DNA from: Streptomyces africanus
GTDB taxonomy: Bacteria; Actinomycetota; Actinomycetes; Streptomycetales; Streptomycetaceae
Reading direction: 5' to 3'
Assembly (NCBI RefSeq): GCF_002150735.1
Contig: NZ_MUKA01000216.1
Location: 1 to 51,554, forward strand
DNA: 51,554 nt
In this document: positions 1 to 7,685 of the stretch, in pieces
Layout: the number at the start of each line of letters is the position of its first letter
Position numbering within the stretch: the first letter of the stretch is position 1
Translations under genes and position numbers: made by a program
The notes under the pieces: model-generated
Databases searched by the model: none
Told to the model about the DNA's origin: nothing
Seen by the model: only the letters and a program-made list of their open reading frames with translations

Positions 1-20
1 GGCCTTCGGCGCCGAAGGCC
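1..20 (-). terminator. Palindrome downstream of def, probable terminator hairpin
   Basis: The first 20 bases are a perfect palindrome (GGCCTTC stem, GGCGCC centre, GAAGGCC stem) starting 3 bases after the def stop codon. Its position suggests a terminator for the leftward def gene. No T-run is visible, and the window edge hides what lies beyond. Confidence 0.55.
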
Positions 21-23
21 CGC

Positions 24-650
24 TCAGCCGCTCAGCGCCGCGATGTTGGCGGCCCGGCGCGCGAACACCGCCTCGCGCCGGTCCGCCATCTGCCGCAGCG
101 CGTCCTTGCGTTCCCGCCCGGACAGCCGGTCCAGGTACACCTGCCCGTCCACATGGTCGGTCTCGTGCGCCAGGCAGCGGGCGAAGTAGCCCGTGCCCTC
201 GATCACGAGCGGTTCGCCGTGCCGGTCGTACCCGCGCACCACGGCCCGGTCCGGACGCGGTACGTCCATCGTGGCGCCCGGCACCGACAGGCAACCCTCG
301 CCCTCGTCGAGCAGCCTGCGGTCAGCGGCGTCCAGCGGCTCCAGCACCGGGTTGACGATGTGCCCGACGTGCCGCACGCCCTCGTCGTCCGGGCAGTCGT
401 ACACGAACAGCCGCAGATCGACCCCGACCTGGTTCGCCGCGAGTCCGGCACCGTCCGCGGTGTACATCGTCAGGAACATGTCGTCGATCAGCGCGGCGAG
501 GTCCGGACCGAACTCGGTGACGTCCCGGCACGGCTTGTGCAGGACCTCCTCACCGACCTCGGTGATCCGCCGGACCTGCCCGCGCCGGGCCTCGGGCGCG
601 AGCCTCGGGTACGAGTCGACGGGCCGTCCTTGGACGAAGACGCTCGGCAT
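24..650 (-). CDS. def: Peptide deformylase
   Basis: Cytoplasmic metalloenzyme that removes the formyl group from the N-terminal methionine of new proteins. All three family motifs are present in the 208-residue product: GAGLAANQVG (residues 67-76), EGCLS (118-122, metal ligand Cys120) and HETDH (162-166, ligands His162 and His166, catalytic Glu163). The frame stays open to 857, but the ATG at 650 is preferred: it has a GGGAG Shine-Dalgarno about 8 bases upstream and gives the normal family length, whereas the longer form adds a low-complexity Arg/Ala/Gly leader. It is a single leftward gene. The roughly 210 bases upstream to the neighbouring terminator hold its promoter, which I cannot pin down. 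Many actinomycetes carry several def paralogues, so it need not be the only one. Confidence 0.93.
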   Translation of the reverse strand: MPSVFVQGRPVDSYPRLAPEARRGQVRRITEVGEEVLHKPCRDVTEFGPDLAALIDDMFLTMYTADGAGLAANQVGVDLRLFVYDCPDDEGVRHVGHIVNPVLEPLDAADRRLLDEGEGCLSVPGATMDVPRPDRAVVRGYDRHGEPLVIEGTGYFARCLAHETDHVDGQVYLDRLSGRERKDALRQMADRREAVFARRAANIAALSG

Positions 651-863
651 CTGTCTCTCCCTGTCTGCATGAGGATGCTGTGGGGAGTCATCACAGCAGA
701 ACACCCGCAGCGGTCCCAGCGGCAGACCGGCCGTACCCGCAGACGCCTCCTCACGGCCGCCAGGAGAGCCGCCGGCGCCGTCGCCCAGGTGCTGGGCCTC
801 ACGAGGGCCGCGGCGGCCTCCTGCGGCAGCAGGGCGCCTCGCCCTTCCCCCGGACATGCCGGG

Positions 864-894
864 AGGGCCGCTGCCCCCGAGTGGCAGCGGCCCT
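864..894 (-). terminator. Strong hairpin terminator of the NlpC/P60 gene
   Basis: Perfect 12-bp stem AGGGCCGCTGCC (864-875) and GGCAGCGGCCCT (883-894) with a 7-base loop. It lies 20 bases beyond the stop codon of the leftward NlpC/P60 gene. It lacks a T-tract, as is common for actinomycete terminators. Confidence 0.8.
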
Positions 895-913
895 CAAGCC
901 CGAATGCGTGCGG

Positions 914-1717
914 TCAGAGGACGCGCACGGCGCCCGACGCCGGGTAGCCCGACAGGTCCTGGATGACGACGCCCTTGGACGGGTTGGCCGCGTCCAGGTA
1001 CTGGCCGTCGCCGATGTAGACACCCACGTGGTACGCGGAGCCCTTGCCGCCCCAGTAGAGGATGTCGCCGACCTGGACGTCGGACAGCGGCACGTCCGTG
1101 CCGGCCATCGACTGGTCCTGCGAGACGCGCGGCAGGTCCACACCGACCTGCTTGTACGCGGCCTGCACGAGCGAGGAGCAGTCCCAGGCGTTGGGACCGG
1201 TGGCGCCCATGACGTAGGCGTCGCCCACCTGAGCCTTCAGGAAGGCGATGACGGTCGCGACGCTGCCGCTGGAGGGCGCCGACACCGACGTGGAGGCGGA
1301 CGCGGAGGCGGAGAGCGTGGCGCGCTCGGTGCTGCGCGTGGCGCGCTCGGCGGCGGCCTTGCGGGCGGCCTCGGCGGCCTTCTTCTTGGCCTCCGCCTTC
1401 TTCTTCGCCTCGGCGAGGTCCTTCTTGGCCTCCGCAGCGGCCTTGGCGGCGGCGGCGTCACGCTCGGCGCGCAGTTCGTAGTTCGCGGCCGCCTGCTGGG
1501 TGGCGGCGGCGGACTGGGCGACCTGAGCGGACAGGTCGGCCGTCAGGGTGGGCAGTTCGATGGTCTGCGTCACCGGCTCGGCGGCGTTCGCCGAGGCCGA
1601 CGCACCAGCCGCTGCCATGCTGAGAACGCCACCGGCAACTCCGGCACGCAGGGCGATCGAAGAGGTCGCGCTGCGGCGGGGTTTCCGGTGGCTGCGTATG
1701 TGAGCGGTGTGGGACAT
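914..1717 (-). CDS. Secreted NlpC/P60 peptidoglycan endopeptidase
   Basis: Predicted exported cell-wall hydrolase cutting peptide stems of peptidoglycan. From the ATG at 1717 the 267-residue product has a basic N-terminus (HIRSHRKPRR), a hydrophobic signal segment (about 20-46, ending ASANAA), an Ala/Lys/Glu-rich coiled coil (about 60-130) and a C-terminal NlpC/P60 domain (about 150-267). Catalytic Cys180 is in NAWDCSSL and His230 in AYHVGVYIG. The usual third polar residue is not obvious: the segment reads LDAANP where many relatives have a His. In-frame ATGs at 1747 and 1774 exist but would place extra residues before the twin-arginine-like signal; none has a strong Shine-Dalgarno. It is divergent from nuoA across a long regulatory region and followed by a strong terminator. 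Coiled coil plus NlpC/P60 resembles the RipA/Cwl hydrolases of actinobacteria. Confidence 0.85.
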   Translation of the reverse strand: MSHTAHIRSHRKPRRSATSSIALRAGVAGGVLSMAAAGASASANAAEPVTQTIELPTLTADLSAQVAQSAAATQQAAANYELRAERDAAAAKAAAEAKKDLAEAKKKAEAKKKAAEAARKAAAERATRSTERATLSASASASTSVSAPSSGSVATVIAFLKAQVGDAYVMGATGPNAWDCSSLVQAAYKQVGVDLPRVSQDQSMAGTDVPLSDVQVGDILYWGGKGSAYHVGVYIGDGQYLDAANPSKGVVIQDLSGYPASGAVRVL

Positions 1718-1957
1718 GGGAACAACCGGTACCAGGGGCTCCTTCATATCTTCAAGAAACGTGTGCTGCGCCACAGTTGTTCAACCGGGCCCCCAAAATC
1801 CCCGCACGAGGCCCTTTATTGACGCCGTAACGGACATTGCGGGCTCACCGTAACCGGCCTGTGATCACGGTCTTTGATCAATACGCCCGAATTGCCTCGC
1901 ACCTACCATCGGTGGGGTTGATTGGCCAAGCCCCGTTCTCATGGGCCTCTCATCTGT

Positions 1958-1971
1958 GTGACGGAGGTCAC
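1958..1971. promoter_or_regulatory. Possible Crp-type operator
   Basis: GTGACGGAGGTCAC fits the Streptomyces Crp consensus GTG-N6-GNCAC as I remember it, and is an inverted repeat of GTGAC and GTCAC. It lies about 240 bases upstream of the NlpC/P60 start. Crp in Streptomyces is linked to germination and cell-wall hydrolase genes, so the context fits. A single site of this length could be chance. Confidence 0.35.
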
Positions 1972-2100
1972 GGAACGGCCGCCGTCGCGGGCGCGTCCGG
2001 CGCCGGAGATCACGACCGGATCACGGCCTCGCGAAGATCGTGAACGAATGCACGCGTCCACACCTCGCTCCGCACGCCCCCTGAGATGTGAACGCGCCTC

Positions 2101-2153
2101 TATCAAGAGATCGAGTCCATCGCCAATTTGCATGCAAGGGAACTCTCTTGATA
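2101..2153. promoter_or_regulatory. Paired inverted elements TATCAAGAGA / TCTCTTGATA
   Basis: TATCAAGAGA at 2101-2110 recurs as its exact reverse complement at 2144-2153, with 33 bases between. The matching sequence extends imperfectly on both sides, so each copy may be a separate operator (CTCTATCAAGAGATCGAG and CTCAATATCAAGAGAG). The form resembles MarR-type operators of the CTTGAT-ATCAAG kind. The regulator is unknown. Confidence 0.4.
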
Positions 2154-2277
2154 TTGAGACGCCCCCTCCGGCCTGCGCTGACGAGCCAAAATGTCACCTC
2201 TGGTGATCACTCGGACGCTTCGGGTGTGAAGATCACCGCTCATCCGACTTCATGATCGATCGTCAGGTGGTGGAGAT

Positions 2278-2290
2278 CACAAAGCTTGTG
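2278..2290. promoter_or_regulatory. Palindrome CACAAAGCTTGTG upstream of the nuo promoter
   Basis: CACAA and TTGTG arms surround AGC. It lies about 190 bases before the nuoA start and about 40 bases upstream of a TAAGAT -10-like hexamer (2327-2332). Position and symmetry suggest an activator site, but no regulator can be named from sequence. Confidence 0.4.
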
Positions 2291-2347
2291 CAATACCCCG
2301 TGTCGCAGATCACAGAGCGTCGGGCATAAGATGCACGCGGTTGGGCT

Positions 2348-2363
2348 TGTGACCTGCTTCACA
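2348..2363. promoter_or_regulatory. Rex-like redox operator (ROP) of the nuo operon
   Basis: TGTGACCTGCTTCACA: TGTGA and TCACA arms separated by six bases, one arm extended to TTGTGA. This agrees with the Rex operator form (TGTGAAC-N-GTTCACA type). S. coelicolor Rex, which senses NADH/NAD+, is known to repress nuoA-N. The site lies 16 bases downstream of a TAAGAT -10-like hexamer (2327-2332), where bound repressor would block transcription, and 108 bases before the nuoA start. Confidence 0.7.
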
Positions 2364-2471
2364 TGTTCCCGATCTTCGCCGGGGCAGGCGGGGTTCGCGG
2401 GACAGGCGGGGCGGATGTGAGCCCGATGCAAACCGCCAGCAGTCAGTGCCGACTGAGAGGAGCGAGGAGCG

Positions 2472-2831
2472 GTGAACGCTTATGCGCCCATCCTCGTACT
2501 GGGAGCCCTCGGGGCAGGCTTTGCGATCTTCTCCGTGGTCATGGCCACGTTGATCGGGCCCAAGCGGTACAACCGGGCCAAGCTCGAGGCCTACGAATGC
2601 GGGATCGAGCCGACCCCCACGCCGGCCGGCGGCGGGCGCTTCCCCATCAAGTACTACCTGACGGCGATGCTCTTCATCGTCTTCGACATCGAGATCGTCT
2701 TCCTCTACCCCTGGGCCGTCACCTTCGACGCCCTGGGGATTTTCGGGCTCGTGGAGATGCTGCTCTTCGTGCTCACCGTCTTCGTCGCGTACGCGTACGT
2801 ATGGCGGCGCGGCGGCCTGGAATGGGACTGA
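2472..2831 (+). CDS. nuoA: NADH-quinone oxidoreductase subunit A
   Basis: Small membrane subunit (119 residues) of complex I that helps link the peripheral arm to the membrane arm near the quinone cavity. Three hydrophobic helices are visible at about 5-27, 62-82 and 88-108. The conserved loop AYECGIEPTP, followed by RFPIKYYLTAMLFIVFD, is the family signature; its Cys is the conserved loop cysteine. The GTG start is preceded by AGGAGCGAGGAGC. First gene of the 14-gene nuo operon, 13 bases before nuoB. Expression is probably under Rex control through the operator at 2348-2363. Confidence 0.96.
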   Translation: MNAYAPILVLGALGAGFAIFSVVMATLIGPKRYNRAKLEAYECGIEPTPTPAGGGRFPIKYYLTAMLFIVFDIEIVFLYPWAVTFDALGIFGLVEMLLFVLTVFVAYAYVWRRGGLEWD

Positions 2832-2844
2832 GGGGCCACAAGTC

Positions 2845-3395
<551 letters not shown>

Positions 3396-3399
<4 letters not shown>

Positions 3400-4139
3400 G
3401 CGACGCGAACGGCGCCAACGGCGCGAACCCCGAGAAGGACCTCAGCGCGTCGAACCTCCCGGGCCAGCGCGGCCAGGGCGGTGAGGAGATCCGCGTCCAG
3501 CGCGGCATGTTCGGCGCGAACAACGGCGGCGACACCTCCGGCTACGGCGGCCTGGTCCGCTCGGTCCGGCTCCCGGGACCGGCGACCCGCCCGTACGGCG
3601 GCTGGTTCGACGAGGTCGCCGACGAGCTGGAGGGCGCCCTGGAGGAGCAGGGACTCCTCCCCGAGAACGCCATCGAGAGGACGGTCGTCGACCGCGACGA
3701 GCTGACCTTCCACATCGAGCGCGAGCACCTGGTGCGGGTCGCCAGGACCCTGCGCGACGACCCCGCCCTGCGCTTCGAGCTGTGCACCGGCGTCAGCGGC
3801 GTCCACTACCCGGACGACAAGGGCCGCGAGCTGCACGCCGTCTACCACCTGCGCTCGATCACCCACAACCGGCTGATCCGCCTGGAGGTCAGCTGCCCCG
3901 ACAGCGACCCGCACATCCCGTCGCTGTACTCGGTCTATCCGACGAACGACTGGCACGAGCGCGAGACGTACGACTTCTTCGGCATCGTCTTCGACGGCCA
4001 CCCCGCCCTGACGCGGATCATGATGCCGGACGACTGGCAGGGCTTTCCGCAGCGCAAGGACTATCCCCTCGGCGGCATCCCCGTCGAGTACAAGGGCGCC
4101 CAGATCCCGGCTCCGGACCAGCGGAGGTCGTACTCATGA
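3396..4139 (+). CDS. nuoC: NADH-quinone oxidoreductase subunit C
   Basis: 30-kDa peripheral subunit of complex I, scaffold beside NuoD and NuoB; it has no cofactor. The 247-residue product carries the family signature around CPDSDPHIPSLYSVY and DWHERETYDFFGIVF, then PDDWQGFPQRKDYPLGG. The first 60 residues or so (Asn/Gly/Gln-rich) are an actinobacterial extension. The frame is open further upstream inside nuoB, but the GTG at 3396 overlaps the nuoB stop and gives a sensible length. It ends in an ATGA overlap with nuoD. nuoC and nuoD are separate here, not fused as in E. coli. Confidence 0.95.
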
Positions 4140-5482
4140 GCACGTCGCACGCATCCGACGCCGCCGCCGCGGCCGCCGCGGCGCGCGAGACCACCGAGGG
4201 CACCGTCTACACGGTCACCGGTGGCGACTGGGACGAGGTCGTCCAGTCCGCGGCCCGCGCCGACGACGAGCGCATCGTCGTCAACATGGGCCCGCAGCAC
4301 CCGTCCACGCACGGCGTGCTCCGCCTGATCCTGGAGATCGACGGCGAGACCGTCACCGAGGCCCGCTGCGGCATCGGCTACCTCCACACCGGCATCGAGA
4401 AGAACCTCGAGTACCGGACGTGGACGCAGGGCACCACGTTCGTGACGCGCATGGACTATCTGACGCCGTTCTTCAACGAGACGGCGTACTGCCTCGGCGT
4501 GGAGAAGCTCCTCGGCATCGAGGACCAGATCCCGGACCGGGCCTCGATCATCCGCGTACTCCTGATGGAGCTGAACCGGCTCTCCTCGCACCTGGTGTGC
4601 ATCGCCACCGGCGGCATGGAGCTCGGCGCCACCACGATCATGATCTACGGATTCCGTGATCGTGAACTCATTCTCGATATCTACGAGCTGATCACCGGCC
4701 TGCGGATGAACCACGCGTACATCCGCCCCGGCGGACTCGCCCAGGACCTGCCGCCCGGCGCGGTGGACCAGATCCGCGAGTTCGTGAAGAAGATGAAGAA
4801 GAACCTCCCGGAGTACGACAAGCTCGCCACCGGGAACCCCATCTTCAAGGCCCGCATGCAGGACATCGGCTACCTCGACCTGGCCGGCTGCATGGCCCTC
4901 GGCGCGACGGGCCCGATCCTGCGCTCCACCGGCCTGCCGCACGACCTGCGCAAGACGCAGCCCTACTGCGGCTACGAGACGTACGACTTCGACATCCCGA
5001 CCGCCGACACCTGCGACGCCTACGGCCGCTTCCTCATCCGCCTGGAGGAGATGCGGCAGTCGCTCAGGATCGTCGAGCAGTGCCTGGACCGGCTCCAGCC
5101 CGGCCCGGTCATGGTCGCCGACAAGAAGATCGCCTGGCCGGCCCAGCTCGCCCTGGGTCCCGACGGCCTCGGCAACTCCCTCGACCACATCAAGAAGATC
5201 ATGGGCACCTCCATGGAGGCCCTGATCCACCACTTCAAGCTGGTCACCGAGGGCTTCCGCGTCCCGCCGGGACAGGCGTACGCGGCGGTCGAGTCGCCCA
5301 AGGGCGAACTCGGGGTGCACGTCGTGTCCGACGGCGGCACCCGCCCCTACCGGGTCCACTTCCGCGACCCGTCCTTCACCAACCTGCAGGCCATGGCGGC
5401 GATGTGCGAGGGCGGCCAGGTCGCCGACGTCATCGTCGCCGTCGCGTCCATCGACCCCGTGATGGGAGGCGTCGACCGGTGA
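4136..5482 (+). CDS. nuoD: NADH-quinone oxidoreductase subunit D
   Basis: 49-kDa subunit (448 residues) forming the quinone-binding pocket with NuoB; related to the large subunit of [NiFe] hydrogenases without the metal-binding cysteines. Recognisable segments are NMGPQHPSTHGVLRL near residue 50, with the quinone-contacting His in HPSTHG, then GYLHTGIEKN and the C-terminal end ASIDPVMGGVDR. An Ala-rich stretch of about 15 residues near the N-terminus is an actinobacterial extension. The ATG overlaps the nuoC stop, and the stop overlaps the nuoE GTG. Confidence 0.97.
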   Translation: MSTSHASDAAAAAAAARETTEGTVYTVTGGDWDEVVQSAARADDERIVVNMGPQHPSTHGVLRLILEIDGETVTEARCGIGYLHTGIEKNLEYRTWTQGTTFVTRMDYLTPFFNETAYCLGVEKLLGIEDQIPDRASIIRVLLMELNRLSSHLVCIATGGMELGATTIMIYGFRDRELILDIYELITGLRMNHAYIRPGGLAQDLPPGAVDQIREFVKKMKKNLPEYDKLATGNPIFKARMQDIGYLDLAGCMALGATGPILRSTGLPHDLRKTQPYCGYETYDFDIPTADTCDAYGRFLIRLEEMRQSLRIVEQCLDRLQPGPVMVADKKIAWPAQLALGPDGLGNSLDHIKKIMGTSMEALIHHFKLVTEGFRVPPGQAYAAVESPKGELGVHVVSDGGTRPYRVHFRDPSFTNLQAMAAMCEGGQVADVIVAVASIDPVMGGVDR

Positions 5483-6339
5483 CCACCTCTTCTTCCGAGC
5501 GGGGCGTCAGCCTGGGCATGCCCGAACTGCCCGCACCCGCCTACCCGGACGACGTCCGGGCCCGCCTGGAGACCGACGCGCGCGAGATCATCGCCCGCTA
5601 CCCGGACTCCCGGTCCGCCCTCCTGCCGCTGCTGCACCTCGTGCAGTCCGAGGAAGGCCATGTCACGCGCACCGGCATGCAGTTCTGCGCGGACATGCTC
5701 GGCCTCACCACGGCCGAGGTCACCGCCGTCGCCACCTTCTACACCATGTACCGGCGCAAGCCGAGCGGTGACTACCAGGTCGGGGTGTGTACCAACACCC
5801 TGTGCGCCGTCATGGGCGGGGACGCGATCTTCGAGGAGCTCCAGCAGCACCTGGGCGTCGGCAACGGCGAGACCACCGACGACGGCAAGGTCACCCTGGA
5901 GCACATCGAGTGCAACGCCGCCTGCGACTTCGCGCCGGTCGTGATGGTCAACTGGGAGTTCTTCGACAACCAGACCCCGTCGAGCGCCAAACGCCTCGTC
6001 GACGACCTGCGCGAGGGGCGGCCGGTCACCCCCACGCGCGGGGCACCGATGTGCACCTTCAAGGAGACCGCCCGGGTCCTGGCCGGTTTCCCCGACGAGC
6101 GGGACGGGGCCGTCGAGTCCGGGGGAAGCGCGGGACCCGCCTCCCTGGTCGGCCTGAAGCTCGCCAAGGGCGAGTCCGCCCCCGCGCGCGTGGTGCATCC
6201 GCGCGGGGAGGCGCCCCGGGACGACACGCCGCACGAGCCGTCACCGACGGAGCACCTGAGCTCGCACGACGCGCCGCAGGACACGTCGGCCTCCGACCCC
6301 GCCCACCCGGCCGGGCCTGTCGCCGAGGAGGGGGAGTGA
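5479..6339 (+). CDS. nuoE: NADH-quinone oxidoreductase subunit E
   Basis: 24-kDa subunit with a thioredoxin-like fold binding the [2Fe-2S] cluster N1a next to NuoF. Ligands are Cys104 and Cys109 in CTNTLC, and Cys145 and Cys149 in CNAAC. The 286-residue product is longer than the roughly 170-240 residues usual in other bacteria: after about residue 200 comes a Pro/Glu/Ser/His-rich tail with no recognisable domain, probably disordered. The GTG at 5479 overlaps the nuoD stop, and the TGA overlaps the nuoF ATG. Confidence 0.95.
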   Translation: MTTSSSERGVSLGMPELPAPAYPDDVRARLETDAREIIARYPDSRSALLPLLHLVQSEEGHVTRTGMQFCADMLGLTTAEVTAVATFYTMYRRKPSGDYQVGVCTNTLCAVMGGDAIFEELQQHLGVGNGETTDDGKVTLEHIECNAACDFAPVVMVNWEFFDNQTPSSAKRLVDDLREGRPVTPTRGAPMCTFKETARVLAGFPDERDGAVESGGSAGPASLVGLKLAKGESAPARVVHPRGEAPRDDTPHEPSPTEHLSSHDAPQDTSASDPAHPAGPVAEEGE

Positions 6340-7685
6340 TGACCTTGGCACCCGAGCTGAAAGACATGAGCCCCGAGAAGCTGCTCGCACCGGTGCTGTC
6401 GGCCTTCTGGGACGAGGACAGGTCCTGGACGCTGGACGTGTACCGGCGGCACGACGGGTACGAAGGGCTGCGCAAGGCGCTCGCCATGTCGCCGGACGAC
6501 GTGATCGCGTACGTCAAGGAGTCCGGTCTGCGCGGACGCGGCGGCGCGGGCTTCCCCACGGGCATGAAGTGGCAGTTCATTCCCCAGGGGGATGGAAAGC
6601 CGCACTATCTAGTTGTCAACGCCGACGAGTCGGAGCCCGGGACGTGCAAGGACATCCCGCTCCTCTTCGCGAACCCGCACAGCCTCATCGAGGGCATGAT
6701 CATCGCGTGTTACGCCATCAGGTCTTCGCATGCGTTCATCTATCTGCGTGGTGAAGTCGTCCCGGTGCTGCGGCGGTTGCACTCGGCCGTCCGCGAGGCC
6801 TATGAGGCGGGCTTCCTCGGCGAGAACATCCTGGACAGCGGACTCGACCTCGACATCACCGTGCACGCGGGCGCGGGCGCGTACATCTGCGGTGAGGAGA
6901 CCGCACTGCTGGACTCGCTCGAAGGCCGCCGGGGTCAACCGCGGCTTCGTCCCCCCTTCCCTGCCGTCGCGGGCCTCTACGCGTGCCCGACTGTGGTGAA
7001 CAACGTCGAGTCGATCGCGTCGGTTCCCGCGATCATGAACCGGGGCAAGGAATGGTTCCGGTCGATGGGGAGTGAGAAGTCGCCCGGCTTCACGCTCTAC
7101 TCCCTGTCCGGCCATGTCGCCGGCCCCGGCCAGTACGAGGCGCCGCTCGGGATCACGCTCCGCCAGCTCCTCGACATGAGCGGCGGAATGCGCCCCGGGC
7201 ACCGCCTCAAGTTCTGGACGCCGGGCGGCTCCTCGACCCCGATGTTCACCGACGAGCATCTCGACGTCCCTCTTGATTACGAAGGAGTGGGCGCCGCGGG
7301 TTCCATGCTCGGCACAAAAGCTCTCCAGTGCTTCGACGAGACGACCTGCGTGGTGCGGGCCGTGACGCGCTGGACCGAGTTCTACGCCCACGAGTCCTGC
7401 GGCAAGTGCACGCCCTGCCGCGAAGGGACCTACTGGCTCGTGCAGTTGCTGCGCGACATCGAGGCCGGCAAGGGACGGATGTCCGACCTCGACAAGCTGA
7501 ACGACATCGCCGACAACATCAACGGCAAGTCCTTCTGCGCCCTCGGCGACGGCGCCGCCTCGCCGATCTTCTCCTCGCTCAAGTACTTCCGCGAGGAGTA
7601 CGAGCAGCACATCACGGGCCGGGGCTGCCCCTTCGACCCGGCCAAGTCGACGGCCTGGGCCGACCGCACGGAGGTGAACGCATGA
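6339..7685 (+). CDS. nuoF: NADH-quinone oxidoreductase subunit F
   Basis: 51-kDa subunit (448 residues), the NADH-oxidising entry point, binding FMN and the [4Fe-4S] cluster N3. The NADH/FMN glycine-rich loop GRGGAGFPTG is at 67-76 and NADESEPGTCKD at 94-105. N3 ligands are Cys354, Cys357 and Cys360 in ESCGKCTPCREG, plus Cys400. Bases 6590-6620 and 6900-6990 use several codons unusual for this GC content (for example CTA in YLVVN), a small local dip not seen in neighbouring genes. ATGA overlaps occur at both ends of the gene. Confidence 0.97.
   Translation: MTLAPELKDMSPEKLLAPVLSAFWDEDRSWTLDVYRRHDGYEGLRKALAMSPDDVIAYVKESGLRGRGGAGFPTGMKWQFIPQGDGKPHYLVVNADESEPGTCKDIPLLFANPHSLIEGMIIACYAIRSSHAFIYLRGEVVPVLRRLHSAVREAYEAGFLGENILDSGLDLDITVHAGAGAYICGEETALLDSLEGRRGQPRLRPPFPAVAGLYACPTVVNNVESIASVPAIMNRGKEWFRSMGSEKSPGFTLYSLSGHVAGPGQYEAPLGITLRQLLDMSGGMRPGHRLKFWTPGGSSTPMFTDEHLDVPLDYEGVGAAGSMLGTKALQCFDETTCVVRAVTRWTEFYAHESCGKCTPCREGTYWLVQLLRDIEAGKGRMSDLDKLNDIADNINGKSFCALGDGAASPIFSSLKYFREEYEQHITGRGCPFDPAKSTAWADRTEVNA

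Larger units (their letters stand above)
1718..2471. other. Long divergent intergenic region between the NlpC/P60 gene and nuoA
   Basis: About 750 bases without a convincing gene; small frames here (such as 1922-2206) lack ribosome-binding sites and look like chance. It is less GC-rich than its surroundings and dense in palindromes and GATCAC repeats. It must contain the leftward NlpC/P60 promoter and the rightward nuo promoter. Elements listed separately: a Crp-like site at 1958-1971, an inverted pair at 2101-2153, a palindrome at 2278-2290 and a Rex-like operator at 2348-2363. Direct repeats CCGTAAC occur at 1825-1831 and 1848-1854, and GATCACA occurs at 2275 and 2309. Confidence 0.6.

Noticed and set aside
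1718..1830. ydaO riboswitch before the NlpC/P60 gene
   Set aside because: The hallmark GGGGGACCCA and GGGGTGAA segments are absent from this leader.
1922..2206. 94-codon + strand frame upstream of nuoA
   Set aside because: No ribosome-binding site, no family, and it covers regulatory palindromes.
4018..5359. Long - strand frames across nuoD
   Set aside because: Shadows of nuoD; the + strand product has clear NuoD motifs.
6590..6990. Local codon-use dip in nuoF as a sign of gene transfer
   Set aside because: The reading frame and family motifs are intact and the dip is too small to separate from chance.
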